A stretch of DNA of 64,000 bases from Lachnospiraceae bacterium (GTDB taxonomy: Bacteria; Bacillota; Clostridia; Lachnospirales; Lachnospiraceae): positions 1 through 64,000 of the forward strand of contig JAGBMJ010000138.1 in assembly GCA_017634975.1 (NCBI GenBank), written 5' to 3'. Both the position numbers and the translations under genes were made by a program. The notes under the pieces were generated by a model. It searched no databases. It was not told where the DNA came from and was given only the letters and a program-made list of their open reading frames with translations. Numbering within the stretch: position 1 is the first letter of the stretch; each line of letters opens with the position of its first letter. Below are positions 1 through 7,417 of the stretch, one piece after another.

Positions 1-1
1 G

Positions 2-163
2 ACAATTGAAATAATGCATGATTACATGGAAAAGCAGGGTTATGTTCTTGATATCTCCGATAAAAGACTGCATCATGAGATATATCTGAGTGATGCCAGA
101 AAAGTTGCCCCTGAGAAACTGAAGACTGTGATCCGGCATCCAATCAGAAAGAAAGATACTTGA
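2..163 (+). CDS. GyrI-like small-molecule-binding domain protein, C-terminal end (partial)
   Basis: The reading frame is open from the window edge to a TGA at 161-163 and encodes the last 53 residues. The segment around HHEIYLSDARKVAPEKLKT resembles the end of the GyrI-like (SOUL/AraC effector-binding) fold, where a glutamate and the EIYLSDP-type strand close the binding pocket. GyrI-like domains bind small hydrophobic or cationic ligands, alone or fused to a MerR or AraC DNA-binding part. The N-terminus lies outside the window, so which form this is cannot be told. Family assignment rests on motif resemblance only. Confidence 0.6.
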   Translation, partial: TIEIMHDYMEKQGYVLDISDKRLHHEIYLSDARKVAPEKLKTVIRHPIRKKDT

Positions 164-232
164 CATAGCGGCGTAGTGTATGTGGATAATGTGATTCCGA
201 TACTATACTACGGAGGACTGGATAAGGAGGGG

Positions 233-244
233 AGGTGATCACCT
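233..244. repeat. 12-bp perfect palindrome
   Basis: AGGTGATCACCT reads the same on both strands. It sits in the 166-nt gap between the GyrI-like gene and the MobC-like gene, directly after an AAGGAGG-like purine run that has no open frame behind it. It may be an operator or part of a decayed leader. Confidence 0.35.
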
Positions 245-282
245 TGAGAGGATCGTAAAAAATATTGGTAACTATTAACACA

Positions 283-305
283 GGCATCCTCAGGGGTGTC
301 TTTTT
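283..305 (+). terminator. Possible intrinsic terminator or attenuator
   Basis: A short stem, GGCATCC against GGGTGTC with two G-T pairs and a small loop, is followed by five T residues at 301-305. It lies 25 nt before the start of the MobC-like gene. It could end upstream transcription or attenuate entry into the mobilisation gene. The stem is short, so support is modest. Confidence 0.35.
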
Positions 306-329
306 CATTTTATGAAGGAGAGAGAAGAA

Positions 330-677
330 ATGTTTAATCAAGAATATTTTCCGTGTAACAGACAGATCCATATTAAGCTTTCGGACGAAGAATTAAAAAT
401 GATCCGGGACAGGATGGATCGAATAGGGTTCAAGAACATGAGTGCATATATCAGAAAAATGGCAATCGATGGATATTGCATCAATGTAGATTTTACTGCA
501 ATTTATGAGCTTGCCAAGATGATGTGCGTCGATAGCAGAAACATCAATCAGATTACAAAAGCAGCTAATACCTATGGCTGGGTTGATGAAAAAGTCATCG
601 CTGATATGAAAGCTGAGCATGAGAAAGTTCTGGAAACGGTAAAAGAGTATTTTGATAAATTGCTTGAAATCATGTGA
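330..677 (+). CDS. MobC-like plasmid mobilisation / relaxosome accessory protein
   Basis: A 115-residue protein whose first half (RQIHIKLSDEELKMIRDRM, then MSAYIRKMAIDGY) fits the ribbon-helix-helix fold of MobC relaxosome proteins. These bind oriT and help the relaxase nick DNA during conjugative mobilisation. The ATG at 330 is chosen because AAGGAG at 315-320 is well spaced from it; the in-frame ATG at 312 would sit inside that site. A relaxase normally follows mobC, but none is seen here, so the module is probably a non-functional remnant of an integrative mobilisable element. Confidence 0.75.
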   Translation: MFNQEYFPCNRQIHIKLSDEELKMIRDRMDRIGFKNMSAYIRKMAIDGYCINVDFTAIYELAKMMCVDSRNINQITKAANTYGWVDEKVIADMKAEHEKVLETVKEYFDKLLEIM

Positions 678-859
678 CTACGGAAAAATGGTTTGATCCT
701 GAAATACGGGCTGGCGTTGAAAAGGAGGTGGGTGCTGGAGAAGCTGATGGCGAATGTCTGACTGTTGTGTATAGCAGAGTTATTATGAAGCATTTGTCTG
801 GGTATCACAGATTATCGAAGGATTATCGAAGACAACATAAAAATAATGACGCGGCATGA
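674..859 (+). CDS. Short unrecognised ORF overlapping the mobC stop, probably a remnant
   Basis: A 61-codon frame opens with GTG at 674 and overlaps the mobC stop codon. No family is recognised and no ribosome-binding site precedes the GTG. It occupies the place where a relaxase gene is expected. The sequence may be a short leftover from deletion of that gene, or simply a chance frame. Low confidence that it is translated. Confidence 0.2.
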   Translation: MTTEKWFDPEIRAGVEKEVGAGEADGECLTVVYSRVIMKHLSGYHRLSKDYRRQHKNNDAA

Positions 860-869
860 CGAAATAGGA

Positions 870-898
870 TTGACAGGATAGTGGTTCCTGCATATACT
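870..898 (+). promoter_or_regulatory. Sigma-A type promoter
   Basis: TTGACA at 870-875 and TATACT at 893-898 are separated by 17 bp. They lie just upstream of the coiled-coil/HTH gene starting at 934. Confidence 0.65.
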
Positions 899-933
899 AT
901 TGTCATAATAGAAATGACAGGGGGCGGCTGCTC

Positions 934-1242
934 ATGAAGAAGATAACGACACTTGAAGAGGCCTTGAAACGAATCGAGAAACTGAAAAAAGAAAATGCAG
1001 AACTTAAGGAAGCAAATGCTGATCTGAAAGAGGAACTTGAATACTTCAAAAAGAGAAAGGCTTGCGGCAGGCAGAGACACAATGCCAAATGGATGGCCAT
1101 CTACAATGATTTTGTTATTTGTCATGAGCAGGGCATGACCATGGTGGAGATTGCAAAACGCAACGGAATCAGCGAGAGGAGTATCTATCGGTACAAGGCT
1201 TATTATGACGAGATGCAGAAAAAGAAGAAGGGGAAATCTTGA
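934..1242 (+). CDS. Coiled-coil plus helix-turn-helix DNA-binding protein
   Basis: A 102-residue basic protein. Residues about 1-48 are a charged heptad-like coiled coil rich in K, E and L. Residues about 65-95 (HEQGMTMVEIAKRNGISERSIYR split across the helices) form a resolvase/Hin-type helix-turn-helix. Small proteins of this shape accompany integrative elements in clostridia and probably bind DNA as dimers through the coiled coil. It has its own promoter, and its ATG lies about 10 nt after a G-rich ribosome site near 919. Its exact role (excision control or regulation) is not shown by the sequence. Confidence 0.65.
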   Translation: MKKITTLEEALKRIEKLKKENAELKEANADLKEELEYFKKRKACGRQRHNAKWMAIYNDFVICHEQGMTMVEIAKRNGISERSIYRYKAYYDEMQKKKKGKS

Positions 1243-1271
1243 GGTGGAATTTTTTCGCCGCAAAATCTAAA

Positions 1272-1289
1272 GTGGTCGAATTCGACTAC
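1272..1289. promoter_or_regulatory. 18-bp near-perfect palindrome, candidate operator
   Basis: The site is centred on GTCGAATTCGAC and has one mismatched pair near each end. It shares the GTCG...CGAC core with the inverted repeat at 1321-1349, and both lie upstream of the ORF6N gene. Two related dyads in one leader suggest a DNA-binding protein with two sites, perhaps the ORF6N product itself or the HTH protein just upstream. Confidence 0.45.
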
Positions 1290-1320
1290 TTAACAGAAGA
1301 GCGTAGATGAAAAAGACATA

Positions 1321-1349
1321 ACTTGAGGTCGTAAATTTCGACCTCAAGT
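1321..1349. promoter_or_regulatory. 11-bp perfect inverted repeat, candidate operator
   Basis: ACTTGAGGTCG and its exact reverse complement flank a 7-nt centre (TAAATTT). The repeat ends a few bases before the GGAGG ribosome site of the gene at 1366. No T-run follows, so it looks like a protein-binding dyad or an mRNA hairpin near the ribosome site rather than a terminator. Confidence 0.5.
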
Positions 1350-1365
1350 ATAGACGGAGGAGTAT

Positions 1366-1737
1366 ATGGCAGATAAGAAGAGAACAGAATTGGTTAGCGC
1401 CGAGATTGGTACGATAGAAGTTACTGAGGAGCTCTTAAGGGAGAAACTATATGAGATTCGCGGCGTTAAGGTCATGTTAGATGCAGATTTGGCTGAAATA
1501 TATGGATATACTACCAAGGCGTTTAATCAGCAGATAAAGAATAATCTTGAGAAATTTGATGATGATTTTATGTTTGAACTTTCTGATGAAGAGGTTGAAG
1601 ATTTGCGGTCAAAAAATTTGACCGCAAATCTAAGCTCAAAAAGCAGATATAATCCACATGTGTTTACAGAACAGGGGTTATATATGCTAATGACGGTTCT
1701 GAGAGGAGAGTTAGCCATAAAACAAAGTAAAAGATGA
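1366..1737 (+). CDS. ORF6N-domain protein, N-terminal half of a split gene
   Basis: Residues about 20-115 show the ORF6N (KilA-N related) DNA-binding domain of phage antirepressor-like proteins: RGVKVMLDADLAEIYGYTTK, then FNQQI and the FTEQGLYMLMTVLRGELA segment. It begins at an ATG preceded by GGAGG. The frame stops at 1735-1737, where family members continue for about seven more residues and then into the coiled-coil part. The next frame begins with ATG at 1734, so the two halves overlap as ATGA. A deletion at the QSK/RMKDY junction is the likely cause. Reinitiation could still give two polypeptides. Confidence 0.7.
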   Translation: MADKKRTELVSAEIGTIEVTEELLREKLYEIRGVKVMLDADLAEIYGYTTKAFNQQIKNNLEKFDDDFMFELSDEEVEDLRSKNLTANLSSKSRYNPHVFTEQGLYMLMTVLRGELAIKQSKR

Positions 1738-2399
1738 AAGACTATATCATTGGCAGTAAAGGACTTATCGGACAAAGGGAAGTTATACAACTCTCCTTAC
1801 AGACGATTGAGAATACCGCCGAGATCAGTAAACTTCGAATGGATATAGGATCCGTTGAGAAACAGATGTCTGACGTTATGGATCAGCTTAATGACGTGGT
1901 TACAAAGTCAGAGCTTGCAGATATGATGAACAGTTTTGTCAGTGACGAGGATAACGGCTGGCTTTTGTATAATACAAAATACTGCAGTGCCGATGTAGCT
2001 TATTCATCTATATACAGTCAGGCGAAAAAATCTGTATATGTGATCGATAACTACATAGGGTTGCGAACACTTGTGATGCTTAAAAATGTTCCGTCAGGAG
2101 TAGATATTAAGCTGTTCAGTGATAATGTTGGCAGTGGAAAACTCCACAATGTGGAATATAACGATTTTCTACGAGAGTATCCGGGGCTAAGAATAACTAT
2201 GCAGCACACGGGGGGTGTATTTCACGATCGCTTTATCGTGCTGGATTATGGGACGAAGGATGAACGAGTATTTCTCTGCGGAGCTTCGTCAAAGGATGCC
2301 GGTGCCAGGATAACAACTATAGTGGAAGATTTCGGGGTTCAGAAATATGATCCGATTATTAAGAAATTGCTTAAAAATGCGGTTCTTGTATTACCGTAG
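1734..2399 (+). CDS. C-terminal half of split ORF6N protein (coiled coil plus PLD-like domain)
   Basis: A 221-residue frame starting inside the stop of the ORF6N half (ATGA overlap). Residues about 20-60 form a coiled coil. Residues about 75-215 resemble the phospholipase-D-like C-terminal domain often fused to ORF6N: repeated YSSIYSQAKKSVYVIDNYI, then FHDRFIVLDYG and CGASSKDAG, which match an HxK/R...D and GASS pattern of the PLD fold. Only one such motif is present, so activity would need a dimer or may be absent. The initial MKDYIIG segment normally lies mid-protein, which shows that this is a separated half and not a true N-terminus. Confidence 0.65.
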   Translation: MKDYIIGSKGLIGQREVIQLSLQTIENTAEISKLRMDIGSVEKQMSDVMDQLNDVVTKSELADMMNSFVSDEDNGWLLYNTKYCSADVAYSSIYSQAKKSVYVIDNYIGLRTLVMLKNVPSGVDIKLFSDNVGSGKLHNVEYNDFLREYPGLRITMQHTGGVFHDRFIVLDYGTKDERVFLCGASSKDAGARITTIVEDFGVQKYDPIIKKLLKNAVLVLP

Positions 2400-2411
2400 G
2401 AAAGGAGATTC

Positions 2412-2936
2412 ATGAACAGGGATAAGATCAAATGCTACATCTACACCCGCGTATCAACAGCCATCCAGGTGGATGGATACAGCCTTGATGCACAGCGGGA
2501 AACGATGCGGAAATATGCGGATTTTCAGAATATGGAGATTGTGCGGGAATACAGTGATGAAGGACACTCCGGAAAGAATATCTGGGGACGCCAGGAGTTT
2601 GTCCGGATGTTAAATGACATAGAAGATGGTAAGGACGAGGTCAGCTTCGTCCTTGTTTTTAAATTGTCACGATTTGGCAGGAATGCGGCGGATGTGCTCA
2701 GCTCCCTGCAGCTGATGCAGGATTACGGTGTGAATCTGATCTGTGTAGAGGATAATATCGATAGTTCCAAGGAAGCTGGAAAACTTTTGATCTCAATTAT
2801 AGCTGCCGTGGCAGAAATGGAACGCGAGAACATCCGTGTACAGACCCGTGGCCGGGCGTATGCAGAAAGCCTGGGAAGGAAAATGGAACGGCGGATTTGC
2901 CCCTTACGGATACGCCCTTGAGAGTGGTGAGTTTGC
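2412..2936 (+). pseudogene. Large serine recombinase, frameshifted and truncated
   Basis: The first 145 or so codons are a good serine-recombinase catalytic domain: YTRVSTAIQ with catalytic Ser about residue 15, then FKLSRFGRN and ISIIAAVAEMERENIR. Near 2846 the frame changes: the expected AGRMQKAxEGKWNGGFAPYGYAL segment continues in the frame of 2836-3024, so a one-base insertion lies between codons for VQT and AGRM. Homology stops soon after (about 2936), so the DNA-binding and zinc-ribbon parts are missing. It is preceded by AAAGGAG. Recombinases of this kind integrate and excise mobilisable elements, so this element can probably no longer move by itself. Confidence 0.8.
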
Positions 2937-3070
2937 CCTTGGAAAAGTTGCCAACGCACGAAGTCGTGAGCCTTTTGCAGCGAGTGAGCAACACCCGTCC
3001 GAAAGCCATTACTCTGGATGTTGAGATGGAGGATTATTACAGAATAAAAGGGGACAGGACGAATGATTGA
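2930..3070 (+). pseudogene. Unrecognised coding remnant
   Basis: An open frame downstream of the broken recombinase reads ...PLEKLPTHEVVSLLQRV... and ends in DRTND with TGA at 3068-3070. It has no start or ribosome site of its own. It overlaps the ATG of the XRE fragment by an arrangement typical of translationally coupled genes, so it is probably the tail of a lost gene. The family is not recognised. Confidence 0.35.
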
Positions 3071-3142
3071 AAGTAAAACTATAATCGATATGGAGAAGAC
3101 CGGAAACAACCTCCGAAAATATGCATATGAGAATGGATATAT
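3063..3142 (+). pseudogene. XRE-type regulator, N-terminal fragment
   Basis: From the ATG at 3063 the frame reads MIESKTIIDMEKTGNN and LRKYAYENGY, the usual beginning of a small Lachnospiraceae-type XRE helix-turn-helix protein (IDMxxTGxNI/LRxxxxExGY). The similarity is lost near 3142, where GNAT-derived sequence begins in another frame. This looks like a recombination joint between two genes. Confidence 0.5.
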
Positions 3143-3454
3143 TTTGCATTTGATGAGGATGATAATATCGTTGGCATCATCGATCTTCGTCATGAATTAA
3201 ATGATTTCCTTAAGGATTTTGGTAACAGCGGTTACAGTGTAAGACCATCGCAGCGTCGAAAAGGGTACGCGACGGAAATGTTAACACTTATTCTGGAACG
3301 GGCACATCAAGTTGGAATGGATAAACTCCAGCTTTCGGTAGAACGTTCAAATGAAGCGTCTGTAAAGACGATCACAAAAAACGGCGGAGAGTATGAAAGA
3401 AGTTTTACCTTTGAGGGCGAAGAGGCGGATGTGTACATGATTAACATAGTTTAG
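3143..3454 (+). pseudogene. GNAT acetyltransferase, 5'-truncated copy
   Basis: About 100 codons of a GNAT N-acetyltransferase end at TAG 3452-3454. The acetyl-CoA site motif SVRPSQRRKGYAT and the C-terminal FTFEGEEADVYMI are intact, but the N-terminal third and any start codon are missing. It closely resembles the gene at 14617-15027 in both protein and DNA, so one is probably a duplicate of the other or both came with related elements. Not expected to be translated as a functional enzyme. Confidence 0.7.
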
Positions 3455-3478
3455 ATTAAAAAACATATTAAATTGAAC

Positions 3479-3506
3479 TTGACACAGATTCGGGACTTGG
3501 TATAAT
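3479..3506 (+). promoter_or_regulatory. Sigma-A type promoter for the first DUF4143 ATPase
   Basis: TTGACA at 3479-3484 and TATAAT at 3501-3506 are separated by 16 bp. Transcription would begin near 3513, about 60 nt before the ATPase start. Confidence 0.75.
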
Positions 3507-3573
3507 AAAGTTAAAATAATATAGACTTTAAATTAAACTAACATTTCGGCTGTTCCAACTTATGGAGGCGTAT

Positions 3574-4800
3574 ATGGAATATATCAGTAGAGAACTGGAA
3601 CGAAAGTTTATGGCGATGAATCAAGCTTTCAAAGCAGTTATGGTTACAGGGGCCAGACAGGTGGGCAAATCAACCATGCTTAAAAAACTGGCTGAAGGAG
3701 AAGAACGAACCTATGTTAATCTGGATAACTCCAGAGACCGGGAATTGGCAAAAAGTGATCCCGGTCTTTTTTTTCAGGTATATAAACCCCCTATTCTGAT
3801 AGATGAAGCTCAGAAAGCGCCGGAGCTGTTTGAGTATATTAAGATTTTATGTGATGAATCAGATCGGATGGGGCTGTTTTGGCTGACCGGATCAGAGAGT
3901 AAAAAGCTTTTAAAGGGAGCGCAGGATTCTCTTGCAGGAAGAATCTGTATACTGAAAATGTATAGCCTGTCTCAGAGGGAAAAAGCAGGAAAGAGCGAAC
4001 TAGGAGAGATGGAGTTTTCCTACAATTCACTGATACAAAGAAGTAGTGAATTTGCGGAGAATAATCTGCCGAAAGTATATAAGCATATATGGGAAGGCGG
4101 AATGCCGGGGACCGTTGGAATGACCGGTGAGCAGCGAATGGAGTATTATGAGTCTTATATAGAAACATACCTTATGCGCGATGCGGTTGATGATAACGGC
4201 ATCAGTGACACAGAGGGGTTCAGAAAAGTGCTTAGAGCCAGTGCATCCTTTACGGGAAATTTGGTTAATTATTCTGACATAGCCCAGGCGGGCAATGTAT
4301 CTGTACCCACAGCAAAAGAATGGATAAAAATACTGCAGTCCATGGGAATCATTTATCTTCTGGAACCCTTTTCAAATAATGAGTTAAAACGCATGGTCAA
4401 AACTCCGAAACTGTACTTCTGTGATACGGGACTGTGCGCGTATCTTTCCATGTGGACGAGCATGGAAACGCTGATGAACGGTGCGGCCAGCGGACATTTT
4501 TATGAAAACTACGTTGTTTCTGAATTCTTGAGAATGTATGCCTGCTCAAAGAATAAAACAAACATGACTTTTTACAGGGATACAAATCAAAAAGAGATTG
4601 ATATCGTTTTGGAGGAAAATGGGAAACTTCATCCGCTGGAAATAAAAAAGAGCAGTAATCCGGAGAAAAGAGCGATCAGTTCGTTTCATCTACTTGAAAA
4701 GAGTTCACTAAAGATTGGTGAAGGCGGGATAATATGTATGGCTGCAAAACCGTTTCCGCTGGATGAAAACAATAATATTATTCCATGCAATATAATATAA
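3574..4800 (+). CDS. AAA-family ATPase with DUF4143 (first of two paralogues)
   Basis: A 408-residue protein. Walker A is GARQVGKS at residues 26-33, Walker B ILIDE at 74-78, and LTGS near 104-107 fits sensor 1. The C-terminal DUF4143 region ends in KEIDIVLEENGKLHPLEIKKS, a D...ExK pattern of the PD-(D/E)XK nuclease fold. Start at 3574 is preferred over 3562 because GGAGG at 3564-3568 then has normal spacing. The family is common in anaerobes, often mobile, and its function is poorly known; a role in DNA processing or defence is inferred only. A paralogue lies at 9433-10647 on the other side of the phosphate genes. Confidence 0.85.
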   Translation: MEYISRELERKFMAMNQAFKAVMVTGARQVGKSTMLKKLAEGEERTYVNLDNSRDRELAKSDPGLFFQVYKPPILIDEAQKAPELFEYIKILCDESDRMGLFWLTGSESKKLLKGAQDSLAGRICILKMYSLSQREKAGKSELGEMEFSYNSLIQRSSEFAENNLPKVYKHIWEGGMPGTVGMTGEQRMEYYESYIETYLMRDAVDDNGISDTEGFRKVLRASASFTGNLVNYSDIAQAGNVSVPTAKEWIKILQSMGIIYLLEPFSNNELKRMVKTPKLYFCDTGLCAYLSMWTSMETLMNGAASGHFYENYVVSEFLRMYACSKNKTNMTFYRDTNQKEIDIVLEENGKLHPLEIKKSSNPEKRAISSFHLLEKSSLKIGEGGIICMAAKPFPLDENNNIIPCNII

Positions 4801-4857
4801 AAGTTTTACCCAAGGAAAACGACGTCGAGGTCACAACGCTCCTTGAGCGGGTAAGGA

Positions 4858-5146
4858 ATGCTTGAGTACGATATAAGAACTGAGAAGGAGTATGAGTATC
4901 CTTTAAATAGCGTGGCAACTATAATTCCGCACCTCGCCAAGTTTGTTTCGAGGTTATGGCAGATACATTCATATACTATATGCTGAATTTGGAAATGACA
5001 AGTTTTTTGGTCGGACGGAAGTGATGAATATGCTTGAAATTACAGCCTCTCCGGCATCGGAATTGATAAAGAAAATGCTTGAATCAGAACTTATCTGTCA
5101 TATAAAAGGAAAGGGTAAAGGCAAATATCTATTCAAAAGGAAATAA
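4858..5146 (+). pseudogene. Broken gene ending in a winged-helix domain
   Basis: Two adjacent frames carry coding-like sequence. One starts with ATG at 4859 and reads EYDIRTEKEYEYPLNS... until TGA at about 4981. The other continues to TAA 5144-5146 with FGRTEVMNMLEI and SELIKKMLES, then KGKGKYLFK. The latter resembles the C-terminal winged helix found in Fic-family and AlbA_2-type ATP-binding proteins. The pieces are probably remains of one gene with internal deletions. No intact start and ribosome site pair is seen for the winged-helix frame. Confidence 0.45.
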
Positions 5147-5188
5147 CGAAGTGAATAATGTAATGGCATTAAAAGTATTCTATTTACG

Positions 5189-5218
5189 GCTATCCTTGTA
5201 TTGCGGGATAGCTTTTTT
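5189..5218 (+). terminator. Intrinsic terminator
   Basis: GCTATCC (5189-5195) pairs with GGATAGC (5206-5212) and is followed by six T residues at 5213-5218. It separates the eroded region from the phosphate operon. Confidence 0.75.
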
Positions 5219-5225
5219 GAAAAGT

Positions 5226-5280
5226 TTTACATGGAATTTACAATTATGTGATTTGTGTATTTACACTCGTTAGGTATAAT
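5226..5280 (+). promoter_or_regulatory. Candidate Pho box and promoter of phoP
   Basis: TTTACA occurs at 5226-5231 and 5237-5242, an 11-bp pitch, and again at 5260-5265. This fits the TT(A/T/C)ACA direct repeats with about 5-bp gaps bound by PhoP in Bacillus. TATAAT at 5275-5280 is a good -10 box with no strong -35, as expected for an activated promoter. The same 11-bp repeat occurs before the phosphate transporter at 7418-7434. Autoregulation by PhoP is inferred. Confidence 0.65.
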
Positions 5281-5303
5281 GAAGAACAGAAGGGAGGCGT
5301 GAG

Positions 5304-5972
5304 ATGATTTATTGTGTAGAAGATGATGATAGTATTCGTGAATTAATGGTTTATACGCTTCAGGCTTCCGGATTTGAAGCATGCGGATTTGAGGCTGCGT
5401 CCGTTTTTTGGGATACGATGAGAGAGAGGAAGCCGGAATTGGTGATTCTTGATATCATGTTGCCGGGAGAAGACGGTATCAGCATCTTAAAGAAACTAAG
5501 GGCATCTCCGGTAACGGAAGAAATACCGGTCATTATGGCTACTGCGAAAGATAGTGAGTATGACACGGTGATCGGACTGGACAGCGGAGCCGATGACTAT
5601 CTGTCGAAGCCATTTGGGATGATGGAGATGGTGTCCCGGATCAAAGCGGTATTAAGACGCAGCACACCGCAGAAAAGGGAGAAACGGATACAGTGTGGAA
5701 GCATTGTGATTGACGAAGGGAAACATACGGTCACGGTTAATGATAATCATATTTCACTTACGTTGAAAGAATACGAATTACTGAAACTTTTGGCTGAGAA
5801 TAGCGGGCAGGTTTTTACCCGGGATATTCTTCTGTCTTCGGTTTGGGGAGCCGACTTTGTTGGGGAGACCAGGACGGTAGATGTTCATATCGGAACATTG
5901 CGGACAAAGCTGGATGAGTGCGGGGAGATGATAAAGACCGTACGCGGAGTTGGCTATAAGATGGAAGGATAG
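5304..5972 (+). CDS. phoP: PhoP/PhoB-type response regulator
   Basis: A 222-residue OmpR/PhoB-family regulator. The receiver domain covers residues 1-115, with acidic triad DDD at 7-9, phosphorylated Asp50 in LVILDIMLPGEDG and the KPF lysine near residue 100. The winged-helix DNA-binding domain covers about 125-222 (LTLKEYELLKLLAENSGQ, RTVDVHIGTLRTKL). GGGAGG at 5292-5297 sets the ATG. It is followed after 4 nt by its kinase. The phosphate role is inferred from the downstream Na+/Pi transporter with PhoU domain and from shared Pho-box repeats; OmpR-family sequence alone would not prove it. Confidence 0.85.
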   Translation: MIYCVEDDDSIRELMVYTLQASGFEACGFEAASVFWDTMRERKPELVILDIMLPGEDGISILKKLRASPVTEEIPVIMATAKDSEYDTVIGLDSGADDYLSKPFGMMEMVSRIKAVLRRSTPQKREKRIQCGSIVIDEGKHTVTVNDNHISLTLKEYELLKLLAENSGQVFTRDILLSSVWGADFVGETRTVDVHIGTLRTKLDECGEMIKTVRGVGYKMEG

Positions 5973-5976
5973 GAAA

Positions 5977-7338
5977 ATGAACAACAAAATATTTAATGCG
6001 ATATGGATTGTTGCTATAGTGATTTTTCTGGCTTCGCTTGTATTCATTATGAGTGTTTCTTACAGCTATTTTTCCGGGTTACAGCTAAAACAGCTAAAGA
6101 CGGAAGCGGAACTGGCCTCGCAGGGAGTATTCATGTCCGGACTGGATTATCTTAACAGTCTGGAGGCTAAGGATTATCGCATTACGTGGATTAATGAAGA
6201 TGGGACGGTTTTATTTGATAATGAAGTTAATACGAATGAGATGGAAAACCATCTGGAGCGCGAAGAGATAAGAGAAGCAATAGCCGGTGGATATGGTGAG
6301 AGTGTGCGATATTCAAATACATTATCGGAAAGGCAGCTGTACTCGGCCATCCGATTATCAGATGGATCAGTACTTCGTCTTTCGATTGTCCAGATGGCAG
6401 TCTGGACACTGCTTTTTGAATTGGCTCAGCCAATCTGTTTTGTGATCCTGATTGCTTTTGTTCTGTCAATCGTGCTTGCATCAAGGCTTACGAAGCGAAT
6501 ACTGGAACCGATCAACAGCATTGATCCGGATGATCCTATGAGGCATATCAATGAAGAGGAATATAAGGAAATAGCCCCTCTGCTCATACGTATTCAGACT
6601 CAAAACGAACAGCTGAAGCGGGATCAGAAGGAGATAGAGAAGGCTGCCTTGATCAGGCAGGAGTTTACAGCTAACGTGTCGCATGAATTAAAAACGCCGC
6701 TTCATGCCATTTCTGGATATGCTGAACTGCTTGAGAATGAGATGGTGAAAGATGAGGATATTAAACCGTTCGCGAGGAAAATACGGGAGGAATCCACCAG
6801 AATAACGAAACTGGTAGAGGATATCATTGACCTGACCAGACTTGATAATGGAAGAGCAGAAATGAAATGGGAAAGGTGTGATCTCTTCCGCATTGCTGAA
6901 AATGCTATTGACAGTCTGGAGGTTGCAGCATCAGCATTGGATGTGACACTGAGTGTTCAGGGAGCGGATGCTCCAAGCTGGGGAGTGCCAAAGCTGTTAT
7001 ATAGTATCATATATAATCTTTGTGATAATGCCATAAAGTATAATCACGCCGGCGGATGTGTTGAGGTGTTTGTAAAACCGAAAAAAAATGAAACAATAAT
7101 AAGTGTTAAGGATACAGGGATTGGAATTCCGGAAGAAAGCAGGGAACGGATATTTGAGCGTTTCTATCGCGTTGATAAAAGCCGGAGTAAGGAAGTGGGA
7201 GGTACCGGACTCGGACTCTCTATTGTTAAACATGCAGTTTTGATTCACAATGGGGTAATAGAGGTAAAGAGTACGCTGGGAGAAGGGACAGAAATGATTG
7301 TTACCATACCAAAAGAACCGACAGGAAAAATGATCTGA
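5977..7338 (+). CDS. phoR: PhoR-type sensor histidine kinase
   Basis: A 453-residue membrane kinase. One membrane helix lies at about residues 7-30, a short external loop of roughly 100 residues follows, and a second helix lies near 145-170. HisKA carries His236 in VSHELKTP. The ATPase domain has the N box NLCDNAIKYN, G1 DTGIGIP and G2 GGTGLGLSIVKH. There is no obvious PAS domain. The ATG at 5977 is preferred to an upstream in-frame ATG at 5961 or earlier because AGGATAGGAAA precedes it and it begins the membrane helix. It should autophosphorylate and control PhoP. It ends at a double terminator. Confidence 0.85.
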   Translation: MNNKIFNAIWIVAIVIFLASLVFIMSVSYSYFSGLQLKQLKTEAELASQGVFMSGLDYLNSLEAKDYRITWINEDGTVLFDNEVNTNEMENHLEREEIREAIAGGYGESVRYSNTLSERQLYSAIRLSDGSVLRLSIVQMAVWTLLFELAQPICFVILIAFVLSIVLASRLTKRILEPINSIDPDDPMRHINEEEYKEIAPLLIRIQTQNEQLKRDQKEIEKAALIRQEFTANVSHELKTPLHAISGYAELLENEMVKDEDIKPFARKIREESTRITKLVEDIIDLTRLDNGRAEMKWERCDLFRIAENAIDSLEVAASALDVTLSVQGADAPSWGVPKLLYSIIYNLCDNAIKYNHAGGCVEVFVKPKKNETIISVKDTGIGIPEESRERIFERFYRVDKSRSKEVGGTGLGLSIVKHAVLIHNGVIEVKSTLGEGTEMIVTIPKEPTGKMI

Positions 7339-7341
7339 TAT

Positions 7342-7385
7342 ATACTCAATAACGGAAATGATTTCCTTTATTGAGTATTTTTTTT
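7342..7385 (+). terminator. Intrinsic terminator after phoR
   Basis: An 11-bp perfect stem (ATACTCAATAA, 7342-7352, against 7368-7378) with an inner GGAAA/TTTCC stem, followed by a run of T residues to 7385. Confidence 0.85.
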
Positions 7386-7386
7386 C

Positions 7387-7413
7387 GCAGGGGTGTGGCC
7401 CCTGCTTTTTTTT
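7387..7413 (+). terminator. Second intrinsic terminator
   Basis: GCAGGGG pairs with CCCCTGC across a TGTGG loop and is followed by eight T residues (7406-7413). Together with the preceding hairpin it insulates the transporter gene from phoPR. Confidence 0.9.
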
Positions 7414-7417
7414 GAAC

